Part shown: in pieces, positions 33,510 through 41,591 of the stretch
Numbering within the stretch: position 1 is the first letter of the stretch
Layout of the letters: each line of letters opens with the position of its first letter
Source of the DNA: an uncultured Faecalibacterium sp.
Lineage (GTDB): Bacteria; Bacillota; Clostridia; Oscillospirales; Ruminococcaceae
NCBI GenBank assembly: GCA_934561115.1
Contig: CAKTFS010000001.1
Location: forward strand, 120,748-184,747
Length of the DNA stretch: 64,000 nt
Direction: 5' to 3'
Notes under the pieces: model-generated
What the model saw: the letters and a program-made list of their open reading frames with translations, nothing else
What the model was told of the DNA's origin: nothing
Database searches by the model: none
Position numbers and translations under genes: made by a program

Positions 33510-34228
33510 GGGTTCTCCTTATTGCGTTCCGGGCGGGTGCGGCGCATGGTCAGTTCTCCCCGGTCATCCAGCGCGATGCGTCCGCCGCGCACCAGTTCCA
33601 GCAGCGCCAGAAAGGTAGCTACGTTGGTGCTGCGGCTCTGGCTGCGGGAAAACAGCTGCTCCATCTTTGCCACGGTGCCGCCCAGCATCCGGCGCAGGAT
33701 GTACACCACCCGGCTGGTGACCGATACCATGGGCGCGGTGACCAGCGGCTCGAACTGCTGCTGGGTAGGCACGCGGCGGGTCTTGGTGCGGCCTGCCAGC
33801 GCCTGCCAGTAGTCCGCCAGGATCTGCGGGGCGTGGTGCAGCGCATAGGTGTTGTCCCACTCCATCTCCATGGGGCGGCGCACGAACACCGGGGCAGCCT
33901 CCCCTTTTGCGCGCAGCAGAGCCGCCATGCGGCGGCACTGGTCGTACTCGATCAGCTGGCCGGTGAGCTCCTGCTTCATGCGCTCGCCCTCTTCGCTGCG
34001 GGGCAGCAGCAGAAAGCTTTTCATCTCCACCAGATGCGCCGCCATCTCAATGAAGGCGCTGGCGGTCTCGGGGTCAGGGTCGGCCTGCTCCACGGTACGG
34101 GTGTACTGGTCGATGAGCTGCAAAATGGGAATATTGTGCAGGTCCATTTTATGTTTGGCCACCAGCGCCAGCAATAATTCCAGCGGGCCGTCAAAATCTT
34201 CCAGATGGAAGGTCAATTCCTCTGCCAC
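33506..34228 (-). CDS. scpA: Segregation and condensation protein A
   Basis: Kleisin subunit that bridges the SMC heads. The 240-residue protein starts (V)AEELTFHLEDFDGPLELLL, the diagnostic ScpA N-terminus, followed by HKMDLHNIPILQLIDQY and AAHLVEMKSFLLLP. The C-terminal winged helix ends with FLALLELVRGGRIALDDRGE. The start is a GTG at 34228, directly against the stop codon of the site-2 protease gene; the ribosome site is inside that gene. Confidence 0.95.
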   Translation of the reverse strand: MAEELTFHLEDFDGPLELLLALVAKHKMDLHNIPILQLIDQYTRTVEQADPDPETASAFIEMAAHLVEMKSFLLLPRSEEGERMKQELTGQLIEYDQCRRMAALLRAKGEAAPVFVRRPMEMEWDNTYALHHAPQILADYWQALAGRTKTRRVPTQQQFEPLVTAPMVSVTSRVVYILRRMLGGTVAKMEQLFSRSQSRSTNVATFLALLELVRGGRIALDDRGELTMRRTRPERNKENP

Positions 34229-34903
34229 TCAGATCACCGCCCCAAGGCTGCTGGCGTAAACGGCGTAGGCGATCTTATCGATATACCCGGTGCCTGCGCC
34301 CAAAAGCGACCATACCACGTTGTTCAGGTAGTACAGCGGCACATCCAGAAAGCCGCCCCAAACCGCTGCCAGCATAACGATCATGATATATTTTTCGTAC
34401 CGCATCAGGCCAAAGTAGATGCGCTGCGGCAGCACCACCAGCAGAATGCGGCTGCCGTCCAGCGGCGGCACAGGGATCAGGTTGAACACCGCAAGGCTCA
34501 CGTTCATCAGCACCAGATACCGCAAAAACATGGCAATGTAAATGGTGGCATTATTGACCGGTGCCCAGTAGTACATCACCTTCCACGCCACCATGCCAAG
34601 GTAAGCCAGCAGAAGGTTTGCCACAGGGCCGGCCAGTGCAGTGAGCGCCATACCCCACTTGGGGTTTTTGAAGTTGCGGGGGTTGGTGGACACAGGCTTT
34701 GCCCAGCCCACGCCTGCAAACACCATGCACAGTGTGCCCAGCAGATCAAAGTGGGCAAAGGGGTTCAGCGAAAGACGCCCCTCGCGTTTGGCGGTGGCAT
34801 CGCCCAGCAGCCATGCTGCCAGCGCATGGCCGGCCTCGTGGAACGGGATGGCCACCAGCGCCACCAGTGCGCGGATGATATAATAGGTTGCCTGTGCGGT
34901 CAT
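34229..34903 (-). CDS. Site-2 protease family (M50) membrane metalloprotease
   Basis: Intramembrane zinc protease of the SpoIVFB/YwhC-like M50 group. The 224-residue protein has about five hydrophobic segments. The zinc site is HEAGH (HExxH) at about residues 22-26 in IPFHEAGHALAAW, and the third ligand region is NLIPVPPLDGSRI (N-P-x-D-G type). ATG at 34903 follows AGGAG. It leads the scpA-scpB-DUF2953-ytfJ-rluB-transporter run from the promoter at 34937-34965. Its substrate is unknown. Confidence 0.9.
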   Translation of the reverse strand: MTAQATYYIIRALVALVAIPFHEAGHALAAWLLGDATAKREGRLSLNPFAHFDLLGTLCMVFAGVGWAKPVSTNPRNFKNPKWGMALTALAGPVANLLLAYLGMVAWKVMYYWAPVNNATIYIAMFLRYLVLMNVSLAVFNLIPVPPLDGSRILLVVLPQRIYFGLMRYEKYIMIVMLAAVWGGFLDVPLYYLNNVVWSLLGAGTGYIDKIAYAVYASSLGAVI

Positions 34904-34936
34904 GTAAATCTCCTGTCAAAACGAATTTCTTCCTTT

Positions 34937-34965
34937 ATAATACTATTTTTTTGTGCCCTGCACAA
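34937..34965 (-). promoter_or_regulatory. Promoter of the M50-scpAB operon
   Basis: Minus strand -35 TTGTGC (34960-34965), 17 bp, -10 TATTAT (34937-34942). Confidence 0.65.
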
Positions 34966-35015
34966 GCCCCACAGCGCCGGGAATACAAAAAGCTGCAGGA
35001 AATTTTAAAAAAGGC

Positions 35016-35044
35016 TTGCTTTTTCTCTGCATCTCTGGTAAAAT
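35016..35044 (+). promoter_or_regulatory. Promoter of rpmB
   Basis: -35 TTGCTT (35016-35021), 17 bp, -10 TAAAAT (35039-35044). Start near 35051 with a short leader containing AGGAGGTG. Confidence 0.7.
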
Positions 35045-35096
35045 AGTCAAGCTGATTATTTTGATTCCATACTTCACTGTAGGAGGTGCAATTACC

Positions 35097-35285
35097 ATGG
35101 CTAAGTGTGAATGCTGCGGCAAGGGTGTTACCTTTGGTATCAAGGTCTCTCACTCTCATCGCCGTTCCAACCGTACCTGGAAGCCGAATGTCCGTCGTGT
35201 CAAGGCGGTCGTGGAGGGCTCTCCCAAGTATGTCTACGCATGCTCCCGTTGCCTGCGCGCTGGCAAAGTTACCCGCGCTGTCTAA
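35097..35285 (+). CDS. rpmB: 50S ribosomal protein L28, zinc-binding type
   Basis: Large-subunit ribosomal protein of 62 residues beginning MAKCECCGKGVTFGIKVSHS, followed by HRRSNRTWKPNVRRVK. Two Cys pairs (CECCGKG near the N-terminus and CSRCLRAGKV near the end) mark the zinc-containing (C+) form. ATG at 35097 follows a perfect AGGAGG. Monocistronic with its own promoter and a strong terminator, although the small DUF4250 gene follows closely. Confidence 0.96.
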   Translation: MAKCECCGKGVTFGIKVSHSHRRSNRTWKPNVRRVKAVVEGSPKYVYACSRCLRAGKVTRAV

Positions 35286-35298
35286 TTTGGTGTATGTG

Positions 35299-35331
35299 GC
35301 CGGTCACTTTGTCGAGTGGCCGGCTTTTTTA
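35299..35331 (+). terminator. Terminator of rpmB
   Basis: Stem GCCGGTCACT with AGTGGCCGGC (one G-T pair), loop TTGTCG, followed by TTTTTT. Confidence 0.9.
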
Positions 35332-35354
35332 TTTGCCGCAAGGAGAGGAATAAA

Positions 35355-35531
35355 ATGTCTTTGCCTGTTGATCCCATCATGCTGCTGAGCGTGGTGAACC
35401 TGAAACTGCGGGATCAGTATAAGGATCTCGATGCGCTGTGTGAGGATCTGGAGGCCGATAAGGCCGGTCTGTGCGCAAAGCTGCACGCTGTGGGCTACGA
35501 TTACGACCCGCAGCGCAACCAGTTTGTCTGA
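35355..35531 (+). CDS. DUF4250 domain protein
   Basis: A 58-residue protein beginning MSLPVDPIMLLSVVNLKLRD, then YKDLDALCEDLEADKAGLCA and a C-terminal VGYDYDPQRNQFV. This matches the small DUF4250 family of clostridia over its whole length; function unknown. ATG at 35355 follows AAGGAGAGG. It lies between the rpmB terminator and the esterase-like gene, 79 bp before the latter, and may be cotranscribed with it. Confidence 0.85.
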   Translation: MSLPVDPIMLLSVVNLKLRDQYKDLDALCEDLEADKAGLCAKLHAVGYDYDPQRNQFV

Positions 35532-35610
35532 TTATAGCTTCCAAATCCGGCACCGGTGCGCAACGACTGTGCCCGGGCCGGTGAATGATAAAATAAGGAG
35601 TGCTTGATTT

Positions 35611-36369
35611 ATGATCCAGGGTACCTATTACAAAGAGTGGAGCACGGTTCTTGGCCGTGAGATGGAGTTTAAGGTGTACGGCCATGCCGGTGTGCCGGTG
35701 CTGGCACTGCCCGCCCGCGGCGGCCGTTTTTACGACTGGGAGAACAACGGAATGCCCGATGCCATTGCCCAGCTGCTGAACGAGGGCAAGGTGCAGCTGT
35801 TCTGCGCAGATGCCGTGGACGGCGAGGGCCTTTTGAACGGTGATCTGCCCCAGCGCCGCCGCGCCGAGCTGCAGGAGAAGTATTTCGTCTACCTGACCGC
35901 AGAGCTGGCTCCCCGCATTCTGACCCTGAACAACGCCAAAAAGGGCACCCGGATCTGGACTGCCGGTGTGGACTTGGGCGCTTACCACGCTGTCCACTGC
36001 CGCCTGCGCCGTCCCACCCTGTTTGCCGGTGCTGTGGGCATGGGCGGTATCTACGACCTGACCCGCTTCTGGGGCACTGACAGCGACGACATGGTGCTGC
36101 GCTGCTCTCCCCTTGCCTATCTGCAGGAGAACGGCATTGCCAACAAGCCGGCACTGACCAAGGCGGAAGAGAACAGCCTGATCCTCTGCGCCGGTCAGGG
36201 CGCCTACGAGGGCGACGCACTGGACGATACGCAGGCACTGGCTGACCTGCTGAAGGATCAGGGCATGCCCGCACATCTGGAGATCTGGGGCGGCGACGTC
36301 TCCCATGACTGGTACTGGTGGGGCAAGATGTGGAACCTGTTTGCACCGCGCATTCTGGAAGTAAAGTAA
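35611..36369 (+). CDS. Esterase-like alpha/beta hydrolase with Asp at the nucleophile position
   Basis: A 252-residue alpha/beta-hydrolase-fold protein of the putative esterase (COG4947-like) group. The family usually shows a nucleophile elbow GxSxGxYH; here the elbow is AGVDLGAYHA, with D121 (codon GAC) where Ser is expected. The catalytic-His region DVSHDWYWW (H232) is intact and the fold core is normal (FAGAVGMGGIYDLTRFWG). Either the enzyme lost hydrolase activity or uses Asp as nucleophile. ATG at 35611 follows AAGGAG. A strong terminator follows. The natural substrate is unknown in any case. Confidence 0.72.
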   Translation: MIQGTYYKEWSTVLGREMEFKVYGHAGVPVLALPARGGRFYDWENNGMPDAIAQLLNEGKVQLFCADAVDGEGLLNGDLPQRRRAELQEKYFVYLTAELAPRILTLNNAKKGTRIWTAGVDLGAYHAVHCRLRRPTLFAGAVGMGGIYDLTRFWGTDSDDMVLRCSPLAYLQENGIANKPALTKAEENSLILCAGQGAYEGDALDDTQALADLLKDQGMPAHLEIWGGDVSHDWYWWGKMWNLFAPRILEVK

Positions 36370-36377
36370 GAGTTTTT

Positions 36378-36412
36378 AACGAGGGAAAGCCCGTGGGGCT
36401 TCCCTCGTTTTC
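36378..36412 (+). terminator. Terminator of the esterase-like gene
   Basis: Stem AACGAGGGA(A)GCCC with GGGCTTCCCTCGTT followed by TTTTC. Confidence 0.85.
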
Positions 36413-36420
36413 TTATGTGC

Positions 36421-36485
36421 AACGGTTTTGAATGGCCTCCGCGTGCGCTCTGGCCATGTTCAGCGGAATTTTATCTTTTAATTTA
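36421..36485 (+). repeat. Copy B of the two-copy 3'-UTR element with covarying stem
   Basis: Starts AACGGTTTTGA, then stem ATGGCC (36432-36437) / GGCCAT (36452-36457) around TCCGCGTGCGCTCT, then GGAATT and TTTTAATTT. It precedes a second terminator hairpin. Compared with copy A, two stem pairs are swapped but pairing is kept. Confidence 0.6.
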
Positions 36486-36524
36486 TGGTTCAGAAACACC
36501 TGCGGCGTTTCTGAACCATTTTTG
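36485..36524 (+). terminator. Second terminator downstream of the esterase-like gene
   Basis: Stem ATGGTTCAGAAAC (36485-36497) with GTTTCTGAACCAT (36507-36519), followed by TTTTTG. It stops transcription before the csoR promoter. Confidence 0.85.
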
Positions 36525-36555
36525 TCTGCTGCTTTATTTAAATTTTATTTCCTAC

Positions 36556-36584
36556 TTGATTTGTCGGATATTGTGTGCTATACT
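36556..36584 (+). promoter_or_regulatory. Promoter of csoR-copA
   Basis: -35 TTGATT (36556-36561), 17 bp, -10 TATACT (36579-36584) with an extended TG one base before it. Confidence 0.8.
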
Positions 36585-36602
36585 GCTGTTGCAAGAAGAA
36601 TA

Positions 36603-36616
36603 TACCCCATGGGGGT
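36603..36616 (+). promoter_or_regulatory. CsoR operator
   Basis: TACCCC-AT-GGGGGT, a GC-rich palindrome with A/T edges as in known CsoR boxes of copZA operons. It lies just past the predicted transcription start of csoR-copA, so the copper-free repressor would block transcription. Confidence 0.75.
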
Positions 36617-36638
36617 TTATGAAAGGAGCGATTCTGAT

Positions 36639-37001
36639 ATGGAAGAGAGCAAAAAGCACTGTTGCTGCTACGATGATGCGCCGGAAGCGGACACTGCGGC
36701 AGATACTATTGCCCCCTGCTGCTGCCGCCACAAAGAGCGCAGCCCGGAGGAATACAAAGCCCTGCTCAACCGGCTGAACCGCATTGAAGGGCAGGTGCGC
36801 GGCATCCGTGGGATGCTGGAAAAGGACGCCTACTGTGTGGACATTCTGGTACAGGTGGCCGCAGCCAATGCGGCGCTGAACAGCTTTTCCCGGGAATTGC
36901 TGGCACAGCACATCGGCAGCTGCGTGGCGGATGACCTGCGTGCCGGCAGTGACAAAAAGCTGGAGGAGCTGCTCCGGCTGCTGCCCAAGCTGATGAAATG
37001 A
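36639..37001 (+). CDS. csoR: Copper-sensing repressor CsoR with Cys-rich N-terminus
   Basis: Tetrameric helical repressor released from DNA by Cu(I). The 120-residue protein has the DUF156 core (RLNRIEGQVRGIRGMLEK) and the exact Cu ligands C66, H91 and C95 with the spacing known from CsoR (C-x24-H-x3-C, in YCVDIL and QHIGSC). An extra N-terminal extension of about 35 residues carries two Cys triplets, HCCC at 7-10 and CCC at 27-29. These are not part of the usual fold and could be an additional copper site. ATG at 36639 has AAAGGAG 9 nt upstream. Followed by copA, with a CsoR box in the leader. Confidence 0.93.
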   Translation: MEESKKHCCCYDDAPEADTAADTIAPCCCRHKERSPEEYKALLNRLNRIEGQVRGIRGMLEKDAYCVDILVQVAAANAALNSFSRELLAQHIGSCVADDLRAGSDKKLEELLRLLPKLMK

Positions 37002-37039
37002 CCGCCCGCCGGGCAGACTGACCACAAGGAGAAATAACA

Positions 37040-39592
37040 ATGGAACAATTCAACGTTACCGGCATGAGCTGCGCGGCCTGCTCTGCCCGGGTAGAAAAGG
37101 CCGTAAAGAGCGTGCCGGGTGTCACCGGCTGTTCAGTAAGCCTGCTGACAAACTCCATGGGCGTGGAGGGCACCGCTGAGGATGCCGCCATTATCCGTGC
37201 TGTGGAGCAGGCCGGTTACGGTGCAAGCCCCAAAAAGGCCGCCGCAGCCGCCAGCACCATCGCAGAACTGGACGCGCTGGCCGACCATGAAACGCCCAAG
37301 CTGAAACGGCGGCTCATCGCCTCGCTGGGCTTTTTGCTTGTGCTGATGTACTTTTCCATGGGGCACATGATGTGGGGCTGGCCGCTGCCCCGCTGGTTCA
37401 ACGGCAACCACATCGCCATGGGGCTGGTACAGCTGCTGCTGGCGGGCATCGTGATGGTGATCAACCAGAAGTTTTTTATCAACGGCTTCAAGGGGCTGGT
37501 GCACCGCTCCCCCAACATGGATACACTGGTGGCTATGGGCTCGATGGCAAGCTTTGTGTGGAGCACCTATGCCCTGTTTGCCATGACCGATGCGCAGCTG
37601 CATGGCAACGAAGAACTGGTCATGCACTACATGATGGAGTTCTATTTTGAGTCTGCCGCCATGATTTTGACCCTTATCACCGTGGGCAAGATGCTGGAAG
37701 CGCGCTCCAAGGGCAAGACCACCGATGCGCTCAAGAGCCTGATGAAGCTTGCCCCCAAGACCGCCACCCTGCTGCGGGACGGTGCCGAGGTGACTGTGCC
37801 CATTGAGCAGGTGCAGAAGGAGGATATCTTTGTGGTGCGCCCGGGCGAGAACATCCCGGTGGACGGCATTGTGCTGGAGGGCAGCAGCGCCGTGAACGAG
37901 AGCGCCCTGACCGGCGAGAGTATCCCGGTGGACAAGGCCGTGGGCGATAAGGTAAGCGCCGCCACCACCAACCAGTCCGGTTATTTGCAGTGCCGTGCCA
38001 CCCGCGTGGGCGAGGACACCACGCTGGCACAGATCATCCGCATGGTCAGCGATGCCGCTGCCACCAAGGCCCCCATTGCAAAGATCGCAGATACTGTATC
38101 CGGCTTTTTTGTGCCTGCGGTCATCAGCATTGCCGTGGTCACCACCCTTGTCTGGTTACTGCTGGGGCGGGACGTCGGTTACGCGCTGGCGCGGGGCATC
38201 TCTGTGCTGGTCATCAGTTGCCCCTGTGCACTGGGGCTGGCAACGCCGGTGGCTATTATGGTGGGCAACGGCTTGGGCGCGAAAAACGGCATCCTGTTCA
38301 AGACTGCTGCGGCGCTGGAAGAAGCCGGGCGCACCCGCATCGTGGCGCTGGACAAAACCGGCACCATCACCTGCGGCGAACCTACCGTTACTGACCTTCT
38401 GCCCGCTGCGGGCGTGACCGAGACCGAGCTGATCACGCTGGCAGCCGCGCTGGAGGGCCGCAGCGAGCACCCGCTGGCGCGGGCAGTGCTGGCCTATGCG
38501 GAGGAAAAGCAACTGGCGCTGCCCTCTGTCACCGATTTTACCGCCCTGCCGGGCAACGGCCTTACCGCCAAGCTGGAAGGCAAGGAGATTTTTGGCGGCA
38601 ACGCTGCCTTTATCGGTGCAAAGGTCGCTATCCCCGCTGCGCTGCAAACGCAGGCAGCTGCACTGGCTGCGCAGGGTAAAACGCCCCTGTTCTTTGGCGG
38701 CGCAGATCATTTGCTGGGCGTCATCGCGGTGGCTGATACCATCAAGGAGGACAGCCCGCAGGCCATCCGGGAGCTGCGGAACATGGGCATCCGTGTGGTG
38801 ATGCTGACCGGCGACAATCAGCGCACCGCCGAAGCCATTGGCCGACAGGCCGGGGTGGACGAGGTGATCGCCGGGGTGCTGCCGGAGGGCAAGGAAGCCG
38901 TTATCCGGCAGCTGCAAAAGTACGGCAAGGTGGCCATGGTGGGCGACGGCATCAACGACGCCCCTGCCCTGACCCGCGCTGACACCGGCATTGCCATCGG
39001 CGCAGGCACGGACGTAGCTATTGACGCCGCGGACGTAGTACTGATGAACTCCAAGCTTTCGGACGTGCCCGCCGCCATCCGGCTGAGCCGCGCTTCCCTG
39101 CGCAACATCCACGAAAACCTGTTCTGGGCGTTCATCTACAACATCATCGGCATTCCGCTGGCAGCCGGTGTATTCATTCCCTTTGGGCTGACGCTGAACC
39201 CTATGTTCGGCGCAGCTGCCATGAGCCTTTCCAGCTTCTGCGTGGTGAGCAACGCCTTGCGGCTGAACCTGTTTGACCTGCACAGCGCAAAGCGTGACCA
39301 CCCGCCCAAACACGTCCCTGCCCTGCCCGCTGCCCTTGTGCAGCCCGCAGCGGAGGAAGATACAATTAAGGAGGAAACCGCTATGAAAAAGACCCTGACC
39401 GTAGAAGGCATGATGTGCCCCCACTGCGAAGCCCGCGTCAAGAAGGCGCTGGAGGCTCTGCCGCAGGTGGACGAGGCTGTTGTCAGCCACGAAGCCGGTA
39501 CCGCCATCGTTACCCTGAACGCAGAGGTGGACGATGAGGTGCTGAAGAAGGCCGTGGAGGCGCAGGATTACCCTGTTACCGGTATCCAGTAA
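37040..39592 (+). CDS. copA: Cu(I)-exporting P1B-type ATPase CopA with C-terminal metal-binding domain
   Basis: Exports Cu(I) from the cytoplasm. The 850-residue protein has an N-terminal heavy-metal domain (GMSCAAC, C11 and C14), eight membrane segments, the Cu-site CPC in [13 protein letters not shown], the TGES actuator loop, the phosphorylation site DKTGTITCG and the [10 protein letters not shown] hinge. Unusually, a second heavy-metal domain lies at the C-terminus (from residue 782, MTCxxC-type site MMCPHC). Directly before it are a strong ribosome site and an ATG, see 39383-39592. The gene follows csoR by 38 bp and ends at a strong terminator. Confidence 0.96.
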   Translation: MEQFNVTGMSCAACSARVEKAVKSVPGVTGCSVSLLTNSMGVEGTAEDAAIIRAVEQAGYGASPKKAAAAASTIAELDALADHETPKLKRRLIASLGFLLVLMYFSMGHMMWGWPLPRWFNGNHIAMGLVQLLLAGIVMVINQKFFINGFKGLVHRSPNMDTLVAMGSMASFVWSTYALFAMTDAQLHGNEELVMHYMMEFYFESAAMILTLITVGKMLEARSKGKTTDALKSLMKLAPKTATLLRDGAEVTVPIEQVQKEDIFVVRPGENIPVDGIVLEGSSAVNESALTGESIPVDKAVGDKVSAATTNQSGYLQCRATRVGEDTTLAQIIRMVSDAAATKAPIAKIADTVSGFFVPAVISIAVVTTLVWLLLGRDVGYALARGISVLVISCPCALGLATPVAIMVGNGLGAKNGILFKTAAALEEAGRTRIVALDKTGTITCGEPTVTDLLPAAGVTETELITLAAALEGRSEHPLARAVLAYAEEKQLALPSVTDFTALPGNGLTAKLEGKEIFGGNAAFIGAKVAIPAALQTQAAALAAQGKTPLFFGGADHLLGVIAVADTIKEDSPQAIRELRNMGIRVVMLTGDNQRTAEAIGRQAGVDEVIAGVLPEGKEAVIRQLQKYGKVAMVGDGINDAPALTRADTGIAIGAGTDVAIDAADVVLMNSKLSDVPAAIRLSRASLRNIHENLFWAFIYNIIGIPLAAGVFIPFGLTLNPMFGAAAMSLSSFCVVSNALRLNLFDLHSAKRDHPPKHVPALPAALVQPAAEEDTIKEETAMKKTLTVEGMMCPHCEARVKKALEALPQVDEAVVSHEAGTAIVTLNAEVDDEVLKKAVEAQDYPVTGIQ
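39383..39592 (+). CDS. CopZ-like copper chaperone from an internal start in copA
   Basis: In-frame ATG at 39383 preceded by TAAGGAGG at 7 nt, a ribosome site with no reason to exist inside a coding sequence. Independent initiation would give a 69-residue protein [20 protein letters not shown] and so on, a complete CopZ-type chaperone (CPHC metal site, beta-alpha-beta-beta-alpha-beta fold). The 30-odd residues before it ([20 protein letters not shown]) are Pro/Ala-rich, like a linker or former intergenic region. Production of the free protein is inferred. Confidence 0.5.
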   Translation: MKKTLTVEGMMCPHCEARVKKALEALPQVDEAVVSHEAGTAIVTLNAEVDDEVLKKAVEAQDYPVTGIQ

Positions 39593-39604
39593 GGCCGAAA
39601 ATGC

Positions 39605-39647
39605 AAAAGGCAGCTGCGTAAATTTCTGCGCAGCTGCCTTTTTTGCA
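39605..39647 (+). terminator. Terminator of csoR-copA
   Basis: Stem AAAAGGCAGCTGCG with CGCAGCTGCCTTTT, followed by further T. It also faces the convergent SGNH gene. No other feature is seen up to 39738. Confidence 0.85.
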
Positions 39648-39738
39648 TGGAACGATGTGTTTTTCTTTGCGCCTTCGATAAAAACAACCCTGCCAACTGC
39701 ACAGTGCCATAGCAAAGTAAAGCCAACAGGGGAATCTA

Positions 39739-40548
39739 TTATAAGTTCATCAACAGTGCTGCGATGGGTTCCATGTAAAAATGCTCGTAGCCTGCTGCGT
39801 TGGGGTGTATACCGTCACTGGTGTACTTGTCACTCAGCTCGCTTATGCCGTGCGGACCCATAGGAGGGGCGTTTTCCTCAATATCAATGTAGGGCACGTC
39901 CCACTTTTGCAGTACTGCAAAGATGGCGGGTTTATAGGTCTTGTACCAGTTATCTCTATCGGCAAACAGCCCGCCATGCGGGAATACATAAGCTACACGC
40001 TTCTCGCTGTGATTCTCTGCCAGATATTCCAGCGTCTTTTCCAGCGCACCGGTCATAGTCGTTTCATCGTAAGCGGCATCAAATCCATTGGTCAGTGTGC
40101 CGACTGCGGCTTTGTTCCACGCATCATTGATACCGCCCTCCAGCAGGATGTAATCTGCCTTTTCCAGCGCATCGGAGCTTGTCACGATTGTGCAGATGCA
40201 GGCTCTGGTGCCGCCATTCACGTTGTCTGTAATGTTCGGTGCCAGCGTTGCGCCGTCCACAGCCTCATTTACAAAGGTCATCCCATACTTTTGAGCTACT
40301 GCTTTTCCAAATCCGCCTTCGCTGCCGGTACCATAAGCGATGCTGTCGCCTGCAACGTATAAAGTCTTTCCGGTCAAAATGTCGGCCGCCATATCGTTAA
40401 CATTCACAGCGGGGTTAGAAATGACCGTTTCTTTCTCGTCGAATTTCGTCACGCCATTGACGTTGCCAACAGCGCCAGCAGCAACAGCCGCGGCAAGAAC
40501 TACACCAAAAACAGCGCAGCAAACCTTAGTCAACCAGAACTTAAACAC
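39739..40548 (-). CDS. Secreted or membrane-anchored SGNH/GDSL hydrolase
   Basis: A 269-residue SGNH-fold esterase/acetylhydrolase with an N-terminal signal or anchor segment (FKFWLTKVCCAVFGVVLAAA). Block I is YVAGDSIAYGTG with the nucleophile Ser in GDS; block III is LEGGINDAW (the GxND element); the catalytic Asp-His pair is SDGIHPN. All key residues are present. The start is a GTG at 40548 with GGAG 8 nt upstream; an overlapping ATG two bases earlier gives only six codons. Base composition appears somewhat more AT-rich than the neighbours, a weak hint of recent transfer. Substrate unknown. Confidence 0.82.
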   Translation of the reverse strand: MFKFWLTKVCCAVFGVVLAAAVAAGAVGNVNGVTKFDEKETVISNPAVNVNDMAADILTGKTLYVAGDSIAYGTGSEGGFGKAVAQKYGMTFVNEAVDGATLAPNITDNVNGGTRACICTIVTSSDALEKADYILLEGGINDAWNKAAVGTLTNGFDAAYDETTMTGALEKTLEYLAENHSEKRVAYVFPHGGLFADRDNWYKTYKPAIFAVLQKWDVPYIDIEENAPPMGPHGISELSDKYTSDGIHPNAAGYEHFYMEPIAALLMNL

Positions 40549-40679
40549 ATTGATTTCTCCTGTTTATTTTTTGGTTGCAAAGCCGCCTTTCTCCTTTTGG
40601 ACGCGCTCTTCGTCGATCCCACCAAGGTCTATACGATATGACCGCTTGTCGCATCTTTTTCTTTGCAACACATTTTGTT

Positions 40680-40708
40680 ATTTTACCACATATCGTTTTA
40701 TCAGTCAA
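40680..40708 (-). promoter_or_regulatory. Promoter of the SGNH hydrolase gene
   Basis: Minus strand -35 TTGACT (40703-40708), 17 bp, -10 TAAAAT (40680-40685). It gives a leader of about 125 nt; I recognise no riboswitch in it. The rest of 40549-40852 holds only the rubrerythrin terminator. Confidence 0.75.
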
Positions 40709-40786
40709 ATGATTTGCCCACCAAACAAAAAATCCGTATAAAACACTTACCGGAGGTTCTGCGCCACTTTTTAAAGCCTGAAACAC

Positions 40787-40827
40787 CAAAAAAGCCCGCT
40801 GCAAGGCGGAATGTCCTTGCAGCGGGC
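40787..40827 (-). terminator. Terminator of the rubrerythrin gene
   Basis: Perfect stem GCCCGCTGCAAGG (40794-40806) with 40815-40827, followed on the minus strand by TTTTTT. Confidence 0.9.
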
Positions 40828-40852
40828 AGCATAGATAACCGGGGAACCCTTA

Positions 40853-41404
40853 TCAGACTTCGGTGTTGAAGTAGCGCTTCAGCAGGCCCTCGAAGCCGCG
40901 GCCGTGACGAGCCTCGTCCTTCGCCATCTCATGGACGGTATCGTGGATGGCGTCCAGATTCAGCTCCTTAGCCTTCTTGGCCAGATCCATCTTACCAGCG
41001 CAGGCACCGCACTCGGCCTCGGCACGCATCATCAGGTTCTTCTTGGTGCTGTCGGTCACGACCTCGCCCAGCAGCTCTGCAAAGCGGGATGCGTGATCAG
41101 CTTCCTCGTAAGCATAACGCTTGTAAGCCTCGGCGATCTCGGGGTAGCCCTCACGCTCTGCCACGCGAGCCATAGCCAGATACATACCGACCTCGCTGCA
41201 CTCGCCCTCGAAGTTTGCGCGCAGGCCATCCACGATCTCCTGCGGCACGCCCTCTGCCTTGCCAATGCCAACAACATGCTCGGTAACGTAGGTGTTGCCA
41301 GTCTTCTCCACAAAAGCGGAAGCGGGAGCCTTGCAAACGGGGCACTGAGCGGGGATCTCACCCTCAGCGATATAACCACAAACGGTGCAAACGTATTTCT
41401 TCAT
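40853..41404 (-). CDS. Reverse rubrerythrin
   Basis: Peroxide-reducing non-haem iron protein of anaerobes. The 183-residue protein has the rubredoxin domain at the N-terminus (C6, C9, C21 and C24 in [12 protein letters not shown] and QCPVCKAP), followed by the four-helix diiron domain ([48 protein letters not shown]). This domain order is the reverse rubrerythrin type of clostridia. ATG at 41404 has a ribosome site upstream. Its promoter carries two Fur/PerR-like boxes, fitting peroxide control. Confidence 0.95.
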   Translation of the reverse strand: MKKYVCTVCGYIAEGEIPAQCPVCKAPASAFVEKTGNTYVTEHVVGIGKAEGVPQEIVDGLRANFEGECSEVGMYLAMARVAEREGYPEIAEAYKRYAYEEADHASRFAELLGEVVTDSTKKNLMMRAEAECGACAGKMDLAKKAKELNLDAIHDTVHEMAKDEARHGRGFEGLLKRYFNTEV

Positions 41405-41553
41405 AAGAATTTACCTCCATTCGATCTGTTAAAAACGATACAGGACGGAAACCACCCGCCTGTTGCTTCTATGCAGGGCAGCTGCGCTGCCGGGTATAGA
41501 AAGAGCCATGGAAAGGAGCTTTGTGCTTTGTGCACTTCCCTTTCCATGGCTCT

Positions 41554-41582
41554 ATTATAGCGAATAATTCCTAGTTAGTCAA
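41554..41582 (-). promoter_or_regulatory. Promoter of the rubrerythrin gene
   Basis: Minus strand -35 TTGACT (41577-41582), 17 bp, -10 TATAAT (41554-41559). The RNA starts inside a 14-bp stem (GAGCCATGGAAAGG 41503-41516 with 41539-41552) that would cap the 5' end of the leader. Confidence 0.85.
41559..41573. promoter_or_regulatory. PerR/Fur-like box within the rubrerythrin promoter spacer
   Basis: AGCGAAT-A-ATTCCTA, 7-1-7 layout with one well-conserved half-site. It lies between -10 and -35. A second, better box is 33 bp upstream on the same face. Confidence 0.45.
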
Positions 41583-41591
41583 GTATATTTT

